Shown one piece after another: positions 38,858 to 47,466 of a DNA stretch of 64,000 bases. Source of the DNA: Desulfoplanes formicivorans (GTDB lineage Bacteria; Desulfobacterota; Desulfovibrionia; Desulfovibrionales; Desulfomicrobiaceae); assembly GCF_001748225.1 (NCBI RefSeq), contig NZ_BDFE01000008.1:206244-270243 (forward strand), in the 5' to 3' direction. The number at the start of each line of letters is the position of its first letter. Within the stretch, counting starts at the first letter, position 1. The position numbers and the translations under genes are program-made. Under the pieces are notes generated by a model. That model was not told the DNA's origin. It ran no database searches and worked only from the letters and a program-made list of their open reading frames with translations.

Positions 38858-39340
38858 CTACCCCTCATAGCCCGTGTCCACCGGCAATTGTGTTCCTGAA
38901 GCCGCTTCCTTGGCCAGTTCGTCGCACCGTTCGTTTTCCGGATGTCCGTTGTGGCCCTTGACCCAGTGGAAATGGACCTCGTGTCGGTTGATCAGGGGGA
39001 CCAGCCGGGTCCACAGGTCCTGATTCTTGACCGGTTTTTTGGCCGATGTCTTCCAGCCGTTTCGCATCCACCCTTTGATCCAGTTTTTATTGATGGCATC
39101 GCACAGGTATTTGGAATCCGTGTACAGATCCACGCTTGCCGTCCGGTTCAGGGCCTCCAGGGCCTTGATGGCCGCAAGGATTTCCATGCGATTGTTGGTG
39201 GTTCGGGCAAACCCTCCGGAAAGTTCTTTGATTTTACCCTTGTGCTCAAGAATCGTTCCCCATCCTCCGGGCCCGGGATTGCCCAATGCCGAACCGTCCG
39301 TATAGGCGTTCACATGGGGACGTTCAGTTGGTGTGTTCAT
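38858..39340 (-). CDS. rnhA: Ribonuclease HI
   Basis: A 160-aa nuclease that cleaves RNA in RNA-DNA hybrids. Catalytic carboxylates are visible: Asp in [15 protein letters not shown], Glu in [13 protein letters not shown], Asp in DLYTDSKYL and Asp in [12 protein letters not shown]; the basic protrusion [13 protein letters not shown] is present. Start placed at the ATG 39340 ([10 protein letters not shown]); an upstream ATG at 39370 is in frame. It overlaps the 3' end of the upstream membrane-protein gene by 17 nt. Confidence 0.96.
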   Translation of the reverse strand: MNTPTERPHVNAYTDGSALGNPGPGGWGTILEHKGKIKELSGGFARTTNNRMEILAAIKALEALNRTASVDLYTDSKYLCDAINKNWIKGWMRNGWKTSAKKPVKNQDLWTRLVPLINRHEVHFHWVKGHNGHPENERCDELAKEAASGTQLPVDTGYEG

Positions 39341-39842
39341 GGTCGTCCAGTTTTTCGAGTTGTTCTCCAATAAGGGCCAAAGCCGATCCCAACCCCTGAT
39401 GCCATTGTCCGTCCTGCCAATAGGGGGTGAAGTGTTCTCGGTTCAGATAGTCCTCGAACCGGGTTCCCAAAGCCGATCGCATCAGGGGGGGGAAGATGAC
39501 CGTGACTTCCTGTCTGTCCGGACAGATACCGATGAACATTGTTTTGGCATTAAGGGCAGGGACCACCACGTGTTCCCTGGTAATCTTGAGCTTGAGATTC
39601 ATGCCGTAGCGTGATTTGAGCATCCTGGAGAAAGACTGGATGGCCCGTTTCTGATCTGTGGTCAGGGTTTTGGTCTGGTCCCAGACGGACTGTTTGGTCA
39701 TGATCTGGTCCAGGGAATGTTCGTAATAATGCCAGTAGAGCACGCTCACGAGGATAAAGACGGCCACAACGCCCATTAACCGCAATATGCGGGTCAACGG
39801 GGTTTCGCCGGCCCGGCCCCGGGAGATTTTGGAGAGGAACAC
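39324..39842 (-). CDS. Membrane-anchored protein with TPM-like domain
   Basis: A 172-aa protein with one N-terminal membrane segment ([19 protein letters not shown], ~residues 22-41). The C-terminal half resembles the end of a TPM (TLP18.3/MOLO-1) domain: [28 protein letters not shown] and [15 protein letters not shown]. That resemblance is by eye and moderate. It sits between the phosphomannomutase gene (13 nt upstream) and rnhA (17-nt overlap). No function is assigned. Confidence 0.7.
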   Translation of the reverse strand: MFLSKISRGRAGETPLTRILRLMGVVAVFILVSVLYWHYYEHSLDQIMTKQSVWDQTKTLTTDQKRAIQSFSRMLKSRYGMNLKLKITREHVVVPALNAKTMFIGICPDRQEVTVIFPPLMRSALGTRFEDYLNREHFTPYWQDGQWHQGLGSALALIGEQLEKLDDHEHTN

Positions 39843-39854
39843 GTCAGACAGCTC

Positions 39855-41228
39855 CTATGGGTTGGAAAGTTCCTTGATCCATGTCTGCAAGGGAGTTTCG
39901 ATAATTTTCCTGATTTCGGCCAAACGTTGTTGGGATTCGGCTTCAAAGCGCAGGACCAGTACCGGCTGGGTGTTGGAGGCGCGGAGCAGTGCCCAACCGT
40001 CCTTGAATGTCAGGCGCACTCCGTCCACATCGTTCATGTCGAATCCCTGCCTGAAATACGTCTGGGCCTTGCGGATAACCTCGAATTTGATTCCTTCGGG
40101 GCATTCCATTCTGATTTCCGGAGTGTTGTAGGTGACAGGCCAGTCCGCGAGCAAGGTGCTCAAGGCGGATTGTTCCTTGTTGCCCAGGATTTCGACCAGC
40201 CGTTGGGCTGCATACAGGGCATCATCGAATCCGTAAAACCGATCGGCAAAAAACATGTGTCCGCTCATCTCGCCGGCCAGAAGGGCCCCGGTCTCCCGCA
40301 TTTTTGCCTTGATCAGGGAATGGCCGGTTTTCCACATCAGGGGTTTTCCCCCGTGCTTGGCAATGTCTTCAAACAGGAGGTGGGAACATTTGACCTCGCC
40401 GATAACGGTGGCTCCTGGATGGTTGTGCAGCATGTCCCGGGCATATATGGCCAGCAGCTTGTCCCCATAGACAATTTCACCCTTTTCATCGATCACGCCG
40501 ATACGGTCACCGTCGCCGTCCAGCCCGATGCCCAGTGCAGCCCCGTGTTCAAGAACGGCTTTACGGAGATCGCGGACATTTTCCGGCACGGTGGGGTCGG
40601 GGTGATGGTTGGGAAAGGATCCGTCGGGTTCACAGTACAGGGGGATGACCGTGGCCCCGATGCGTTCCAGCAGCTGGGCGCAAACAAGGCCTGCGCTTCC
40701 GTTGCCTCCGTCCACAACAACCTTGATGGGCCGGTTCAGGGTTGTCTGGGAAGCAAGCTCATCAAGATAGGCGGGTTCGATATCCATCTCTGTGGCCATG
40801 CCGTCTCCCTGGATGAAATCTCCTTGAGCCATGATGGAGTAGATGGCCTGGATGTCATGGGTATGTACGGTGCTTTTGCCTTCCCAGACCTTGAATCCGT
40901 TGAATTCCTTCGGGTTATGGCTGGCGGTGATCATTACCCCGGCATGAAAACCCAGTTTCTTGACCGCATAATAGAAAAGGGGCGTGGCAACCATGTTGAT
41001 AAAGGTTACATGGATGCCGGTATCCAGGAGCCCCTGGACCATGCGGGCCTGGTAGCGCGAGGAAGAGTGCCGGCAGTCATGGCCGACAACAGCGCGTTGG
41101 TGTCCCTTGTTGCGGAAAAAGGTTCCGCAGGCGCGGCCCAGGGTTTCGACCCATTCTTCGTCAAAATCCTTGTCCACGATGCCCCGGATGTCATAAGCTC
41201 TGAAAATTGATTGATTGATCGGTTTCAT
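39855..41228 (-). CDS. Phosphomannomutase/phosphoglucomutase
   Basis: A 457-aa alpha-D-phosphohexomutase (AlgC/ManB type) interconverting hexose 1- and 6-phosphates for cell-surface polysaccharide precursors. Domain 1 has IFRAYDIRG and the phosphoserine loop GHDCRHSSSRY near residue 50; TASHNP near 105; metal loop GLDGDGDRIGV near 243; sugar loop GEMSGHMFF near 323; phosphate site RASNTQPVLVLRFEA near 425. The ATG at 41228 has AGGA 8 nt upstream. Confidence 0.95.
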   Translation of the reverse strand: MKPINQSIFRAYDIRGIVDKDFDEEWVETLGRACGTFFRNKGHQRAVVGHDCRHSSSRYQARMVQGLLDTGIHVTFINMVATPLFYYAVKKLGFHAGVMITASHNPKEFNGFKVWEGKSTVHTHDIQAIYSIMAQGDFIQGDGMATEMDIEPAYLDELASQTTLNRPIKVVVDGGNGSAGLVCAQLLERIGATVIPLYCEPDGSFPNHHPDPTVPENVRDLRKAVLEHGAALGIGLDGDGDRIGVIDEKGEIVYGDKLLAIYARDMLHNHPGATVIGEVKCSHLLFEDIAKHGGKPLMWKTGHSLIKAKMRETGALLAGEMSGHMFFADRFYGFDDALYAAQRLVEILGNKEQSALSTLLADWPVTYNTPEIRMECPEGIKFEVIRKAQTYFRQGFDMNDVDGVRLTFKDGWALLRASNTQPVLVLRFEAESQQRLAEIRKIIETPLQTWIKELSNP

Positions 41229-41622
41229 TAGGGTATCCTGTTGGTACTGTTTGGCTGATTGTTTCTCTTGACGGATCCTTGGCGTCCACGTTTCCCGGCA
41301 CGCTGCGTGTTGGCAACAAGCATGAATTGTGCCCGACTGTCGCAATGGCCTTTGTGCGAAGCGCGTGTCTGGTTACTGACAGAAACAGGTCGATCGACAT
41401 TTTGGACAAATAAACATCCCTCAAGTAAAAGTCAAAAAAAGACGAAGAAGCTGAAGGGGTTGTCAGTAGGCGATTTGATGTCTATCTGTCGGGGTTCCTG
41501 TCGCAGGATTCGCTTTGGTACATCTTGGAGAGTACGGCACGGGAAGTGGTTGCCGTGCTGTTGCGAGGCTTGCCGTACGGTATAACCACCATCAGGGCAC
41601 ACACTTTTATGTGGAGATATCT
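41229..41622. other. Divergent intergenic region upstream of hflK
   Basis: A 394-bp non-coding region between the phosphomannomutase and hflK. Frames on both strands here lack ribosome sites or familiar content. I see no clear promoter boxes or strong repeats. Confidence 0.4.
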
Positions 41623-42726
41623 ATGAGTTGGGATTGGGAGAAATTGCAGGAGCAGAAGCAGAGGAACCAGCCTGGAAGGACGCCGGATCTGGGAAATCTG
41701 GAAGACAAGATCAAACAGATCTGGCAGATGAAGTTTCCCGGGATGAAATTTGTCGTTGCCATTGTGGTCCTTCTTTGGCTGGCCAGTGGCATTTACATTG
41801 TCGAGCCGGACGAAGTCGGGGTGGTCCAGCGTTTCGGGGCCTATGCCAGGACAACTCCGCCCGGGCCCCATTATCATCTGCCCGTGCCTTTGGAGTCCGT
41901 TCAGACCCCCAAGGTCACTCAGGTCCGGCGTATCGAGATAGGATTTCGTTCCGGAGGCGGGCAGCGGGGCTATGTAGCGGGCCAGAATCGATCCTTTCCT
42001 GAAGAGGCTCTCATGCTCACCGGCGATGAGAATATCGTCAATGTGCAATTCATTGTTCAGTATCAGATCAAGAATGCCCAGGATTATCTGTTTAATATCA
42101 GCCAGCCCCAGAAAACCGTCAAGGATGCTGCCGAGGCGGCCATGCGCAAGGTTATTGGGCACAACAAAATCGACAATGCTCTGACAACCGGCAAATTTGC
42201 CATCCAAAATGATACCAAGCAACTTTTGCAGACCATCCTTGATCATTACACCAGTGGGATCAATATCGTGGCGGTTCAGCTCCAGGATGTTCATCCGCCC
42301 AAGGAGGTCAGTGACGCCTTCAAGGATGTGGCCAGTGCCAAGGAAGACAAGAGCCGGTTCATCAACGAGGCCGAGGCCTATCGTAATGACCTCATTCCCA
42401 AAACCCGAGGTGAAGTTGCCAGTATTGTGAACCAGGCCGAGGCGTATAAGCAAACCGTGATCAACAAGGCCGAGGGTGATAGTTCCCGGTTTTTGGCTGT
42501 GTTGCGTGAGTACAAAAAGGCCAAGGATATTACCAAGAAACGATTGTATCTGGAAACCATGGAATCCATTTTGTCCCAGCCCAGTGTCCAGAAGGTCATT
42601 CTTTCCAGTGAGGCCCTGGGCAAGGCGGTTCCCTATCTTCCTCTGGATCGGCTTGGAGAGCCGGCCCCAACGGGCAGGATGCAGGGGGCCAGCAATGCCG
42701 CAACCGGGAACAAGGGAGGTAACTAG
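41623..42726 (+). CDS. hflK: HflK, SPFH-family membrane protease modulator
   Basis: A 367-aa bitopic membrane protein. A short Pro/Gln-rich N-terminus (DWEKLQEQKQRNQPGRTPD) precedes one membrane helix (FVVAIVVLLWLASGIYIV, ~residue 45) and an SPFH/band-7 domain (EPDEVGVVQRFGAYARTTPPG), followed by a long Ala/Glu coiled-coil. HflK and HflC form a cage around FtsH that controls its access to membrane substrates. GTGGAG lies 6 nt before the ATG. hflC follows after 3 nt. Confidence 0.95.
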   Translation: MSWDWEKLQEQKQRNQPGRTPDLGNLEDKIKQIWQMKFPGMKFVVAIVVLLWLASGIYIVEPDEVGVVQRFGAYARTTPPGPHYHLPVPLESVQTPKVTQVRRIEIGFRSGGGQRGYVAGQNRSFPEEALMLTGDENIVNVQFIVQYQIKNAQDYLFNISQPQKTVKDAAEAAMRKVIGHNKIDNALTTGKFAIQNDTKQLLQTILDHYTSGINIVAVQLQDVHPPKEVSDAFKDVASAKEDKSRFINEAEAYRNDLIPKTRGEVASIVNQAEAYKQTVINKAEGDSSRFLAVLREYKKAKDITKKRLYLETMESILSQPSVQKVILSSEALGKAVPYLPLDRLGEPAPTGRMQGASNAATGNKGGN

Positions 42727-42729
42727 GCC

Positions 42730-43596
42730 ATGACTGAGAAGAAAATACCCACCATTATCATCATTGTTGTCGTGGCCCTGGCCCTTGGTCTGTTTCAGTC
42801 CGTATACACCGTGGACCAGACCCAGCGGGCCATTGTCCTGCAACTTGGAAAGCCCGTTGGAGACAGCAAAGGACCCGGGTTGCATTTCAAGATTCCCTTT
42901 GTCCAGAACGTGATTTTTTTCGATAACCGCATTCTGGAATACGATGCCCCACCAGCCGAAATCCTGACCAAGGACAAGAAAAATCTGGTGGTGGACAATT
43001 ACTCCAGATGGCGTATCAGCGACCCCTTGCTGTTCTATCGGACCGTGCACAATATCGAGGGCGGTCGTTCCCGACTTGATGATATCATCTACGCCGAACT
43101 CAGGGTCTCTTTGGGCCGGTTTACCCTGACGGAAATCGTCTCCAGTGACCGGGCCGAGATCATGAGCCAGGTCACCGAAAAGGCCAATTCGCTGCTCAAG
43201 GATTACGGTATTCTGGTCCTGGATGTGCGTATCAAACGGACCGATCTTCCCCCTGAAAACCAGAAGGCCATTTATGGCCGTATGCGGGCTGAGCGTGAAC
43301 GGCAGGCCAAGCAGTACCGTTCCGAGGGTCGTGAACTCGGGGTGAAGATCAGTACGGGCGCTGACAGGGAACGGGCCATCATGCTTGCCAAGGCACGCAA
43401 GCAGGCCGAGGTGCTCAAGGGTGAGGGGGACGCCATGGCCACGGAAATCTATGCCAAATCCCTGGGTCAGGATCCGGAATTCTACAGGTTCGTCAAGAGT
43501 CTTGAGGCGTATAAGCAGGGCCTCTCCAGGAACACGCGGCTGATCATGACCCCGGAGAATGATTTCCTCAAGTTTCTTGAAGGGTACGAGAAATAG
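42730..43596 (+). CDS. hflC: HflC, SPFH-family membrane protease modulator
   Basis: A 288-aa partner of HflK: N-terminal membrane helix (TIIIIVVVALALGLFQSVYTV), an SPFH domain (VDQTQRAIVLQLGKPVG ... PGLHFKIPFVQNVIFFDNR) and the coiled-coil with the conserved AERERQAKQYRSEGRE-type stretch near residue 190. Second gene of hflKC; a strong terminator follows. Confidence 0.96.
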   Translation: MTEKKIPTIIIIVVVALALGLFQSVYTVDQTQRAIVLQLGKPVGDSKGPGLHFKIPFVQNVIFFDNRILEYDAPPAEILTKDKKNLVVDNYSRWRISDPLLFYRTVHNIEGGRSRLDDIIYAELRVSLGRFTLTEIVSSDRAEIMSQVTEKANSLLKDYGILVLDVRIKRTDLPPENQKAIYGRMRAERERQAKQYRSEGRELGVKISTGADRERAIMLAKARKQAEVLKGEGDAMATEIYAKSLGQDPEFYRFVKSLEAYKQGLSRNTRLIMTPENDFLKFLEGYEK

Positions 43597-43661
43597 AAGG
43601 ACCAAGAAGATAAAGAGCCGGTTGAGCCGGCTTGGCACGGGACCATGAATGTGAACCCATG

Positions 43662-43702
43662 AAAAAGCCCCCTGGAAGCAAATCGCTTCCAGGGGGCTTT
43701 TT
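43662..43702. terminator. Bidirectional terminator between hflC and purE
   Basis: AAAAAGCCCCCTGGAAGC (43662-43679), loop AAATC, GCTTCCAGGGGGCTTTTT (43685-43702): 18 perfect pairs with A- and T-runs at the ends, placed between convergent genes. Confidence 0.95.
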
Positions 43703-43723
43703 ATCTTGTTGAGATGATGCCGT

Positions 43724-44209
43724 TTATTGCAGGCTCTGAGCTGCCTTTTCCACATTCTCACGCATGACAGCGCGTTCCTGCTCGATTCTTTGGGCCAGAT
43801 CCGGATCGTTCAGGGCGATGATCTGGGCGGCCAGCCAGGCCGCATTCCTGGCCCCGACCTTGTCCAGAGCCAGGGTGCCGACAGGAAATCCAGGAGGCAT
43901 CTGAACCGTTGCCAACAGGGCATCCCATCCTCCCAGTGGCGAACCGGTGATGGGGATTCCCAAAACGGGTTTGCTTGTTCTTGCTGCCACGGCTCCTGCC
44001 AGATGGGCGGCCAGGCCGGCCGCACAGATGAACACCTGACATCCCTGTTCTTCCATTTCCCTGATCAGACGCTCGGTCCTTTCCGGAGTCCTGTGGGCCG
44101 AAGTGACGGTCAAGAGATGATCAATGCCGAGCTTGTCCAGGATGTCCGCACAGGGGCGGACCTTTTCCTCGTCCGAGATACTTCCCATGAATATGGCTAC
44201 CTTGGGCAT
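43724..44209 (-). CDS. purE: N5-carboxyaminoimidazole ribonucleotide mutase / AIR carboxylase PurE
   Basis: A 161-aa purine-biosynthesis enzyme (PurE family). The active-site elements are GSISDEEKV (residue ~9), SAHRTPERT near 38, [23 protein letters not shown] and [12 protein letters not shown]. Whether it is class I (mutase) or class II (direct AIR carboxylase) is not settled by eye; no purK is present here. AAGGAG lies 5 nt before the ATG at 44209. Downstream of purD in the same direction. Confidence 0.93.
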   Translation of the reverse strand: MPKVAIFMGSISDEEKVRPCADILDKLGIDHLLTVTSAHRTPERTERLIREMEEQGCQVFICAAGLAAHLAGAVAARTSKPVLGIPITGSPLGGWDALLATVQMPPGFPVGTLALDKVGARNAAWLAAQIIALNDPDLAQRIEQERAVMRENVEKAAQSLQ

Positions 44210-44263
44210 GGTTTCTCCTTGCAATGCTGATTCCTGCGACAGGTTCGCTATCCGTGCGGGTTA

Positions 44264-45538
44264 CTATCCTCTTGATAACCCTTTGTCGCCGATATCACCG
44301 CGAAAATATTTGCCGTTAAACGCAATTTTGTTCACGGCCTGATAGGCCTTGTCCTTGGCCTCGGCCAGATCTTTTCCCAGAGCGGTTACGCCAAGGACAC
44401 GTCCGCCGTTGCAGAGTGTTTTTCCGTTTTCCAGTCGGGTTCCGGCCTGGAAAACCTTGACCCCGGGAATGGCTTCGGCATCATCGATACCGCTGATTTC
44501 CATGCCCTTTTCATAGCTTCCCGGGTAGCCTTTGGCGGCCAGGACCACACACAGGCTGTGTTCGGGCTTGATGACGATGTCAATGGTATCCAGGCGGCCT
44601 TCGACGCAGGCGAGCATGATTTCCACAATGTCCGTGTCCAGACGGGCCAGGAGAGGCTGGCATTCGGGATCACCGAATCGGACGTTGTATTCCAGGACAT
44701 GAGGACCTTTGTCCGTATACATGAGCCCTGCATAAAGAATCCCCTTGAAGGGGTGGTCCATGGCCTCAAGATGCTGAATGATGGGCTTGAGAACCAGATC
44801 ACTTGTTGCCTGGTAGTCTGTGCGGGGCAAAATGGGTGCCGGGCTGTAGGCGCCCATGCCTCCGGTGTTGGGGCCGGTATCTCCCTCGCCGATCCGCTTG
44901 TGATCCTGGGACGAGGGCAGGGCCACTACCGTACGACCGTCGCAAAAGGCCAGAAAGGATGCCTCTTCGCCCTGCAGGGCTTCCTCTATGACCACCCGGG
45001 TGCCTGCGCTTCCGAACACCTTGTCTTCCATCATTTCCCTGAGGGTGGTTACGCCTTCCTGCACCGTGTTGACAATGACCACGCCCTTGCCGGCAGCGAG
45101 TCCATCTGCCTTGATGACCACGGGCATGGTCTGTTTTTCCAGATATTCCCTGGCCATGGTGAAGTCGTCGAACACCGCGAAGTCGGCCGTGGGCACCTCG
45201 GCTTCCTGCATCATGGATTTGGCAAATCCCTTGGATCCTTCCAGCTGGGCGGCATAGGCTCCCGGTCCAAAGCAGGGGATGTTCTTTTCCTCAAGGGCAT
45301 TCTTGAGTCCCAGAACCAGCGGGAGCTCCGGTCCAACAACGACCAGATCTATGGATTTGCTGATCGCAAAATCCACCAGTGCCGGGATGTCGTCCGGGGC
45401 GATATCCACGTTTTGACCTTCCAGGGCGGTGCCGCCGTTACCAGGAGCTATATACAGGGTGGTTGTCAGGGGACTTTGCCTGATTTTCCAGGCCAGAGCA
45501 TGTTCCCGGCCTCCTGATCCAACGAGTAGAATGTTCAT
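44264..45538 (-). CDS. purD: Phosphoribosylamine-glycine ligase (GAR synthetase)
   Basis: A 424-aa ATP-grasp enzyme joining phosphoribosylamine and glycine in purine synthesis. N-terminal ILLVGSGGREHALAWKI; ATP-grasp features VVIKADGLAAGKGVV near residue 140 and LEYNVRFGDPECQPLL near 285. AAGGAGG is 7 nt upstream of the ATG at 45538. Between mutL and purE; the lptD-mutL-purD-purE genes are close enough to share a transcript. Confidence 0.96.
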   Translation of the reverse strand: MNILLVGSGGREHALAWKIRQSPLTTTLYIAPGNGGTALEGQNVDIAPDDIPALVDFAISKSIDLVVVGPELPLVLGLKNALEEKNIPCFGPGAYAAQLEGSKGFAKSMMQEAEVPTADFAVFDDFTMAREYLEKQTMPVVIKADGLAAGKGVVIVNTVQEGVTTLREMMEDKVFGSAGTRVVIEEALQGEEASFLAFCDGRTVVALPSSQDHKRIGEGDTGPNTGGMGAYSPAPILPRTDYQATSDLVLKPIIQHLEAMDHPFKGILYAGLMYTDKGPHVLEYNVRFGDPECQPLLARLDTDIVEIMLACVEGRLDTIDIVIKPEHSLCVVLAAKGYPGSYEKGMEISGIDDAEAIPGVKVFQAGTRLENGKTLCNGGRVLGVTALGKDLAEAKDKAYQAVNKIAFNGKYFRGDIGDKGLSRG

Positions 45539-45583
45539 GCATGGGCCTCCTTATGTGAGGGCGTGCTTTGTTGTTGGTGCGAA

Positions 45584-47464
45584 TCACGGTTTTCTCTTGA
45601 ACCGTTTTTCCACTTCTCTGACCGTCCAGGTGAGAATGACCGGGCGGCCGTGAGGACAATACCGGTTGTCCGGACATTGGGACCAGGCCTGTATAAGGCT
45701 CATGGCCTCGTCATGGGTCAGCACCTGTCCGGCCTTGATGGCGCTCTTGCAAGCCAGGGTCGTCCAGAGGCTGTCCATGTCCCTGGTTTGTTCGGCAAGG
45801 ACCGTTCGCAGATAGCTCATGGCCTCACCGGTCTCAAGACTTGTGGGAATGGCCCGGATAACCACGGTGGCAGGTTCGGGACGTTCCAGTGTAAAGCCGA
45901 TTTGGTCCAGATCGTTCCATATTTTTTCCAGGACCTCGCGTTCCGAAGGATGCAGGGACATTTCCATCGGAATGGCCAGACGCTGGTGTTCTCCATGTCT
46001 GCCGGCCGTGGAGAATGCGTGGTAGAGGACCCTTTCATGGGCTGCATGCTGGTCCATGAGCAAAAGTGTATCACCCCTGCTTATAATGAGATAGGTCCGG
46101 TGGAATTGGCCATGATAGGTAATGTCATGTGTTGCATCCGCTTGCCGGACAAGCTCCGTGCCGGGATGCGGACCAACAGGAGATGCAGGGCCATCAGACT
46201 CAAGGCGTTCAGGGGGTTCTTCCCCCGGGTGGGCGGTCAGGGCCGTATCGTCCTTGGCCGGACGCATGCCCTGCGCAAAGGTATAGAGACGTTCGGCCTC
46301 GCGCAGGGAAGCAAATTTGGGTTGGCGGGAGGTGTTGTCCCAGGGAGATTCCATGCTCCCTGATGGCCTGGTTTGATGTTCCCCCTGCCGTACCTGTTCG
46401 GGCATGTTCATGCCCACATTTCGTTCAGCCCAGGTGGGTTGCGGAGCAAGGGGCTGGAGGTCCGCTTGTGCCAGACAGGCATCCAGGCCATTGCGCACGG
46501 CTCCCTGAATAAGGGAAAAGATCGCCCGCTCGTCCAGAAATCTGACCTCGGTCTTGGCCGGATGAACATTCACGTCCACTTCACGCGTCGGCAGACGCAG
46601 AAAGAGCACTGCCTGGGGATATTCCTTGGACAAAAGGGTTCCCTTGTAGCCCTGCCTCAGGGCCCGTAAAAGAAGTTTGTCTTTTACAGGTCGATCGTTC
46701 ACATACATGATGATTCTGTCCCCGCGTCCCTGAGCCTGGCCGGGAGTGCCCACAAGTCCGGTTATCCGCATGCCGTCCCGTTCGCGTTGGATGGGCACGA
46801 GGTCCTGGACGAGATGGGGCGGCCAGATGCGTTGCAGGCGATGTTCAAGGGATTCTCCGGCCAGGAATCGAAAAATTTCGCGGCCGTTGTGGGTCAGGGA
46901 GAAGGATACGTCGAGATGCGCCAGCGCCATGTGGGCCATGGCTTCCTGGCACCGTTTGGCTTCTGTGGCCGTGGTCTTGAGAAATTTGAGACGGACCGGA
47001 ACATTGGCGAAAAGATCCCTCACCTCGATGCGTGTACCCCGGGCAATGGCGGCAGGACGGATTTCAGCAAGTTTGCCATGGACGGCTTCGGCCTGAATGC
47101 CCTGGTCTGCCCCGGGTACAATGGTCGTGATCAGGGTGCGGGAAACCGAAGCAATGGATGCCAGGGCCTCCCCTCGGAAACCAAAACTGGAAATGCGTTG
47201 CAGGTCGTCCAGAGAAACGATTTTGCTTGTGGCATGACGGGTCAATGCCAGCGGCAGATCCTGCTCGGCAATGCCCTGACCATTGTCCTGGACCAGGATG
47301 CGTTCCTGTCCGCCCCGGTCAATTTCCACATCAATGGAGGTCGCCCCGGCGTCAAGGCTGTTTTCCACCAGTTCCTTGACTGCGCTGGCCGGGCGTTCAA
47401 GCACTTCTCCGGCGGCAATCTGGCTTTGAAGTTCTGGTGGAAGAATCCGGATAGGTGGGGTCAA
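45584..47464 (-). CDS. mutL: DNA mismatch repair protein MutL
   Basis: A 626-aa protein. The N-terminal GHKL ATPase has ELVENSLDAGAT (residue ~32), DNGQGI and HATSKI, then FGFRGEALASI. The C-terminal dimerisation domain has the endonuclease-type motif DQHAAHE near residue 470, plus ACKSAIKAGQ and CPHGRP near the end, which are found in nicking MutLs and absent in E. coli MutL. The last Glu of the DQHA(X)2E(X)4E motif is His here. The gene starts 3 nt after the lptD stop. Confidence 0.96.
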   Translation of the reverse strand: MTPPIRILPPELQSQIAAGEVLERPASAVKELVENSLDAGATSIDVEIDRGGQERILVQDNGQGIAEQDLPLALTRHATSKIVSLDDLQRISSFGFRGEALASIASVSRTLITTIVPGADQGIQAEAVHGKLAEIRPAAIARGTRIEVRDLFANVPVRLKFLKTTATEAKRCQEAMAHMALAHLDVSFSLTHNGREIFRFLAGESLEHRLQRIWPPHLVQDLVPIQRERDGMRITGLVGTPGQAQGRGDRIIMYVNDRPVKDKLLLRALRQGYKGTLLSKEYPQAVLFLRLPTREVDVNVHPAKTEVRFLDERAIFSLIQGAVRNGLDACLAQADLQPLAPQPTWAERNVGMNMPEQVRQGEHQTRPSGSMESPWDNTSRQPKFASLREAERLYTFAQGMRPAKDDTALTAHPGEEPPERLESDGPASPVGPHPGTELVRQADATHDITYHGQFHRTYLIISRGDTLLLMDQHAAHERVLYHAFSTAGRHGEHQRLAIPMEMSLHPSEREVLEKIWNDLDQIGFTLERPEPATVVIRAIPTSLETGEAMSYLRTVLAEQTRDMDSLWTTLACKSAIKAGQVLTHDEAMSLIQAWSQCPDNRYCPHGRPVILTWTVREVEKRFKRKP

Positions 47465-47466
47465 CG

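Noticed and set aside
41229..41622. Gene or sigma-54 promoter in front of hflK
   Set aside because: No frame with a ribosome site, and no GG-N10-GC with good flanks could be found.
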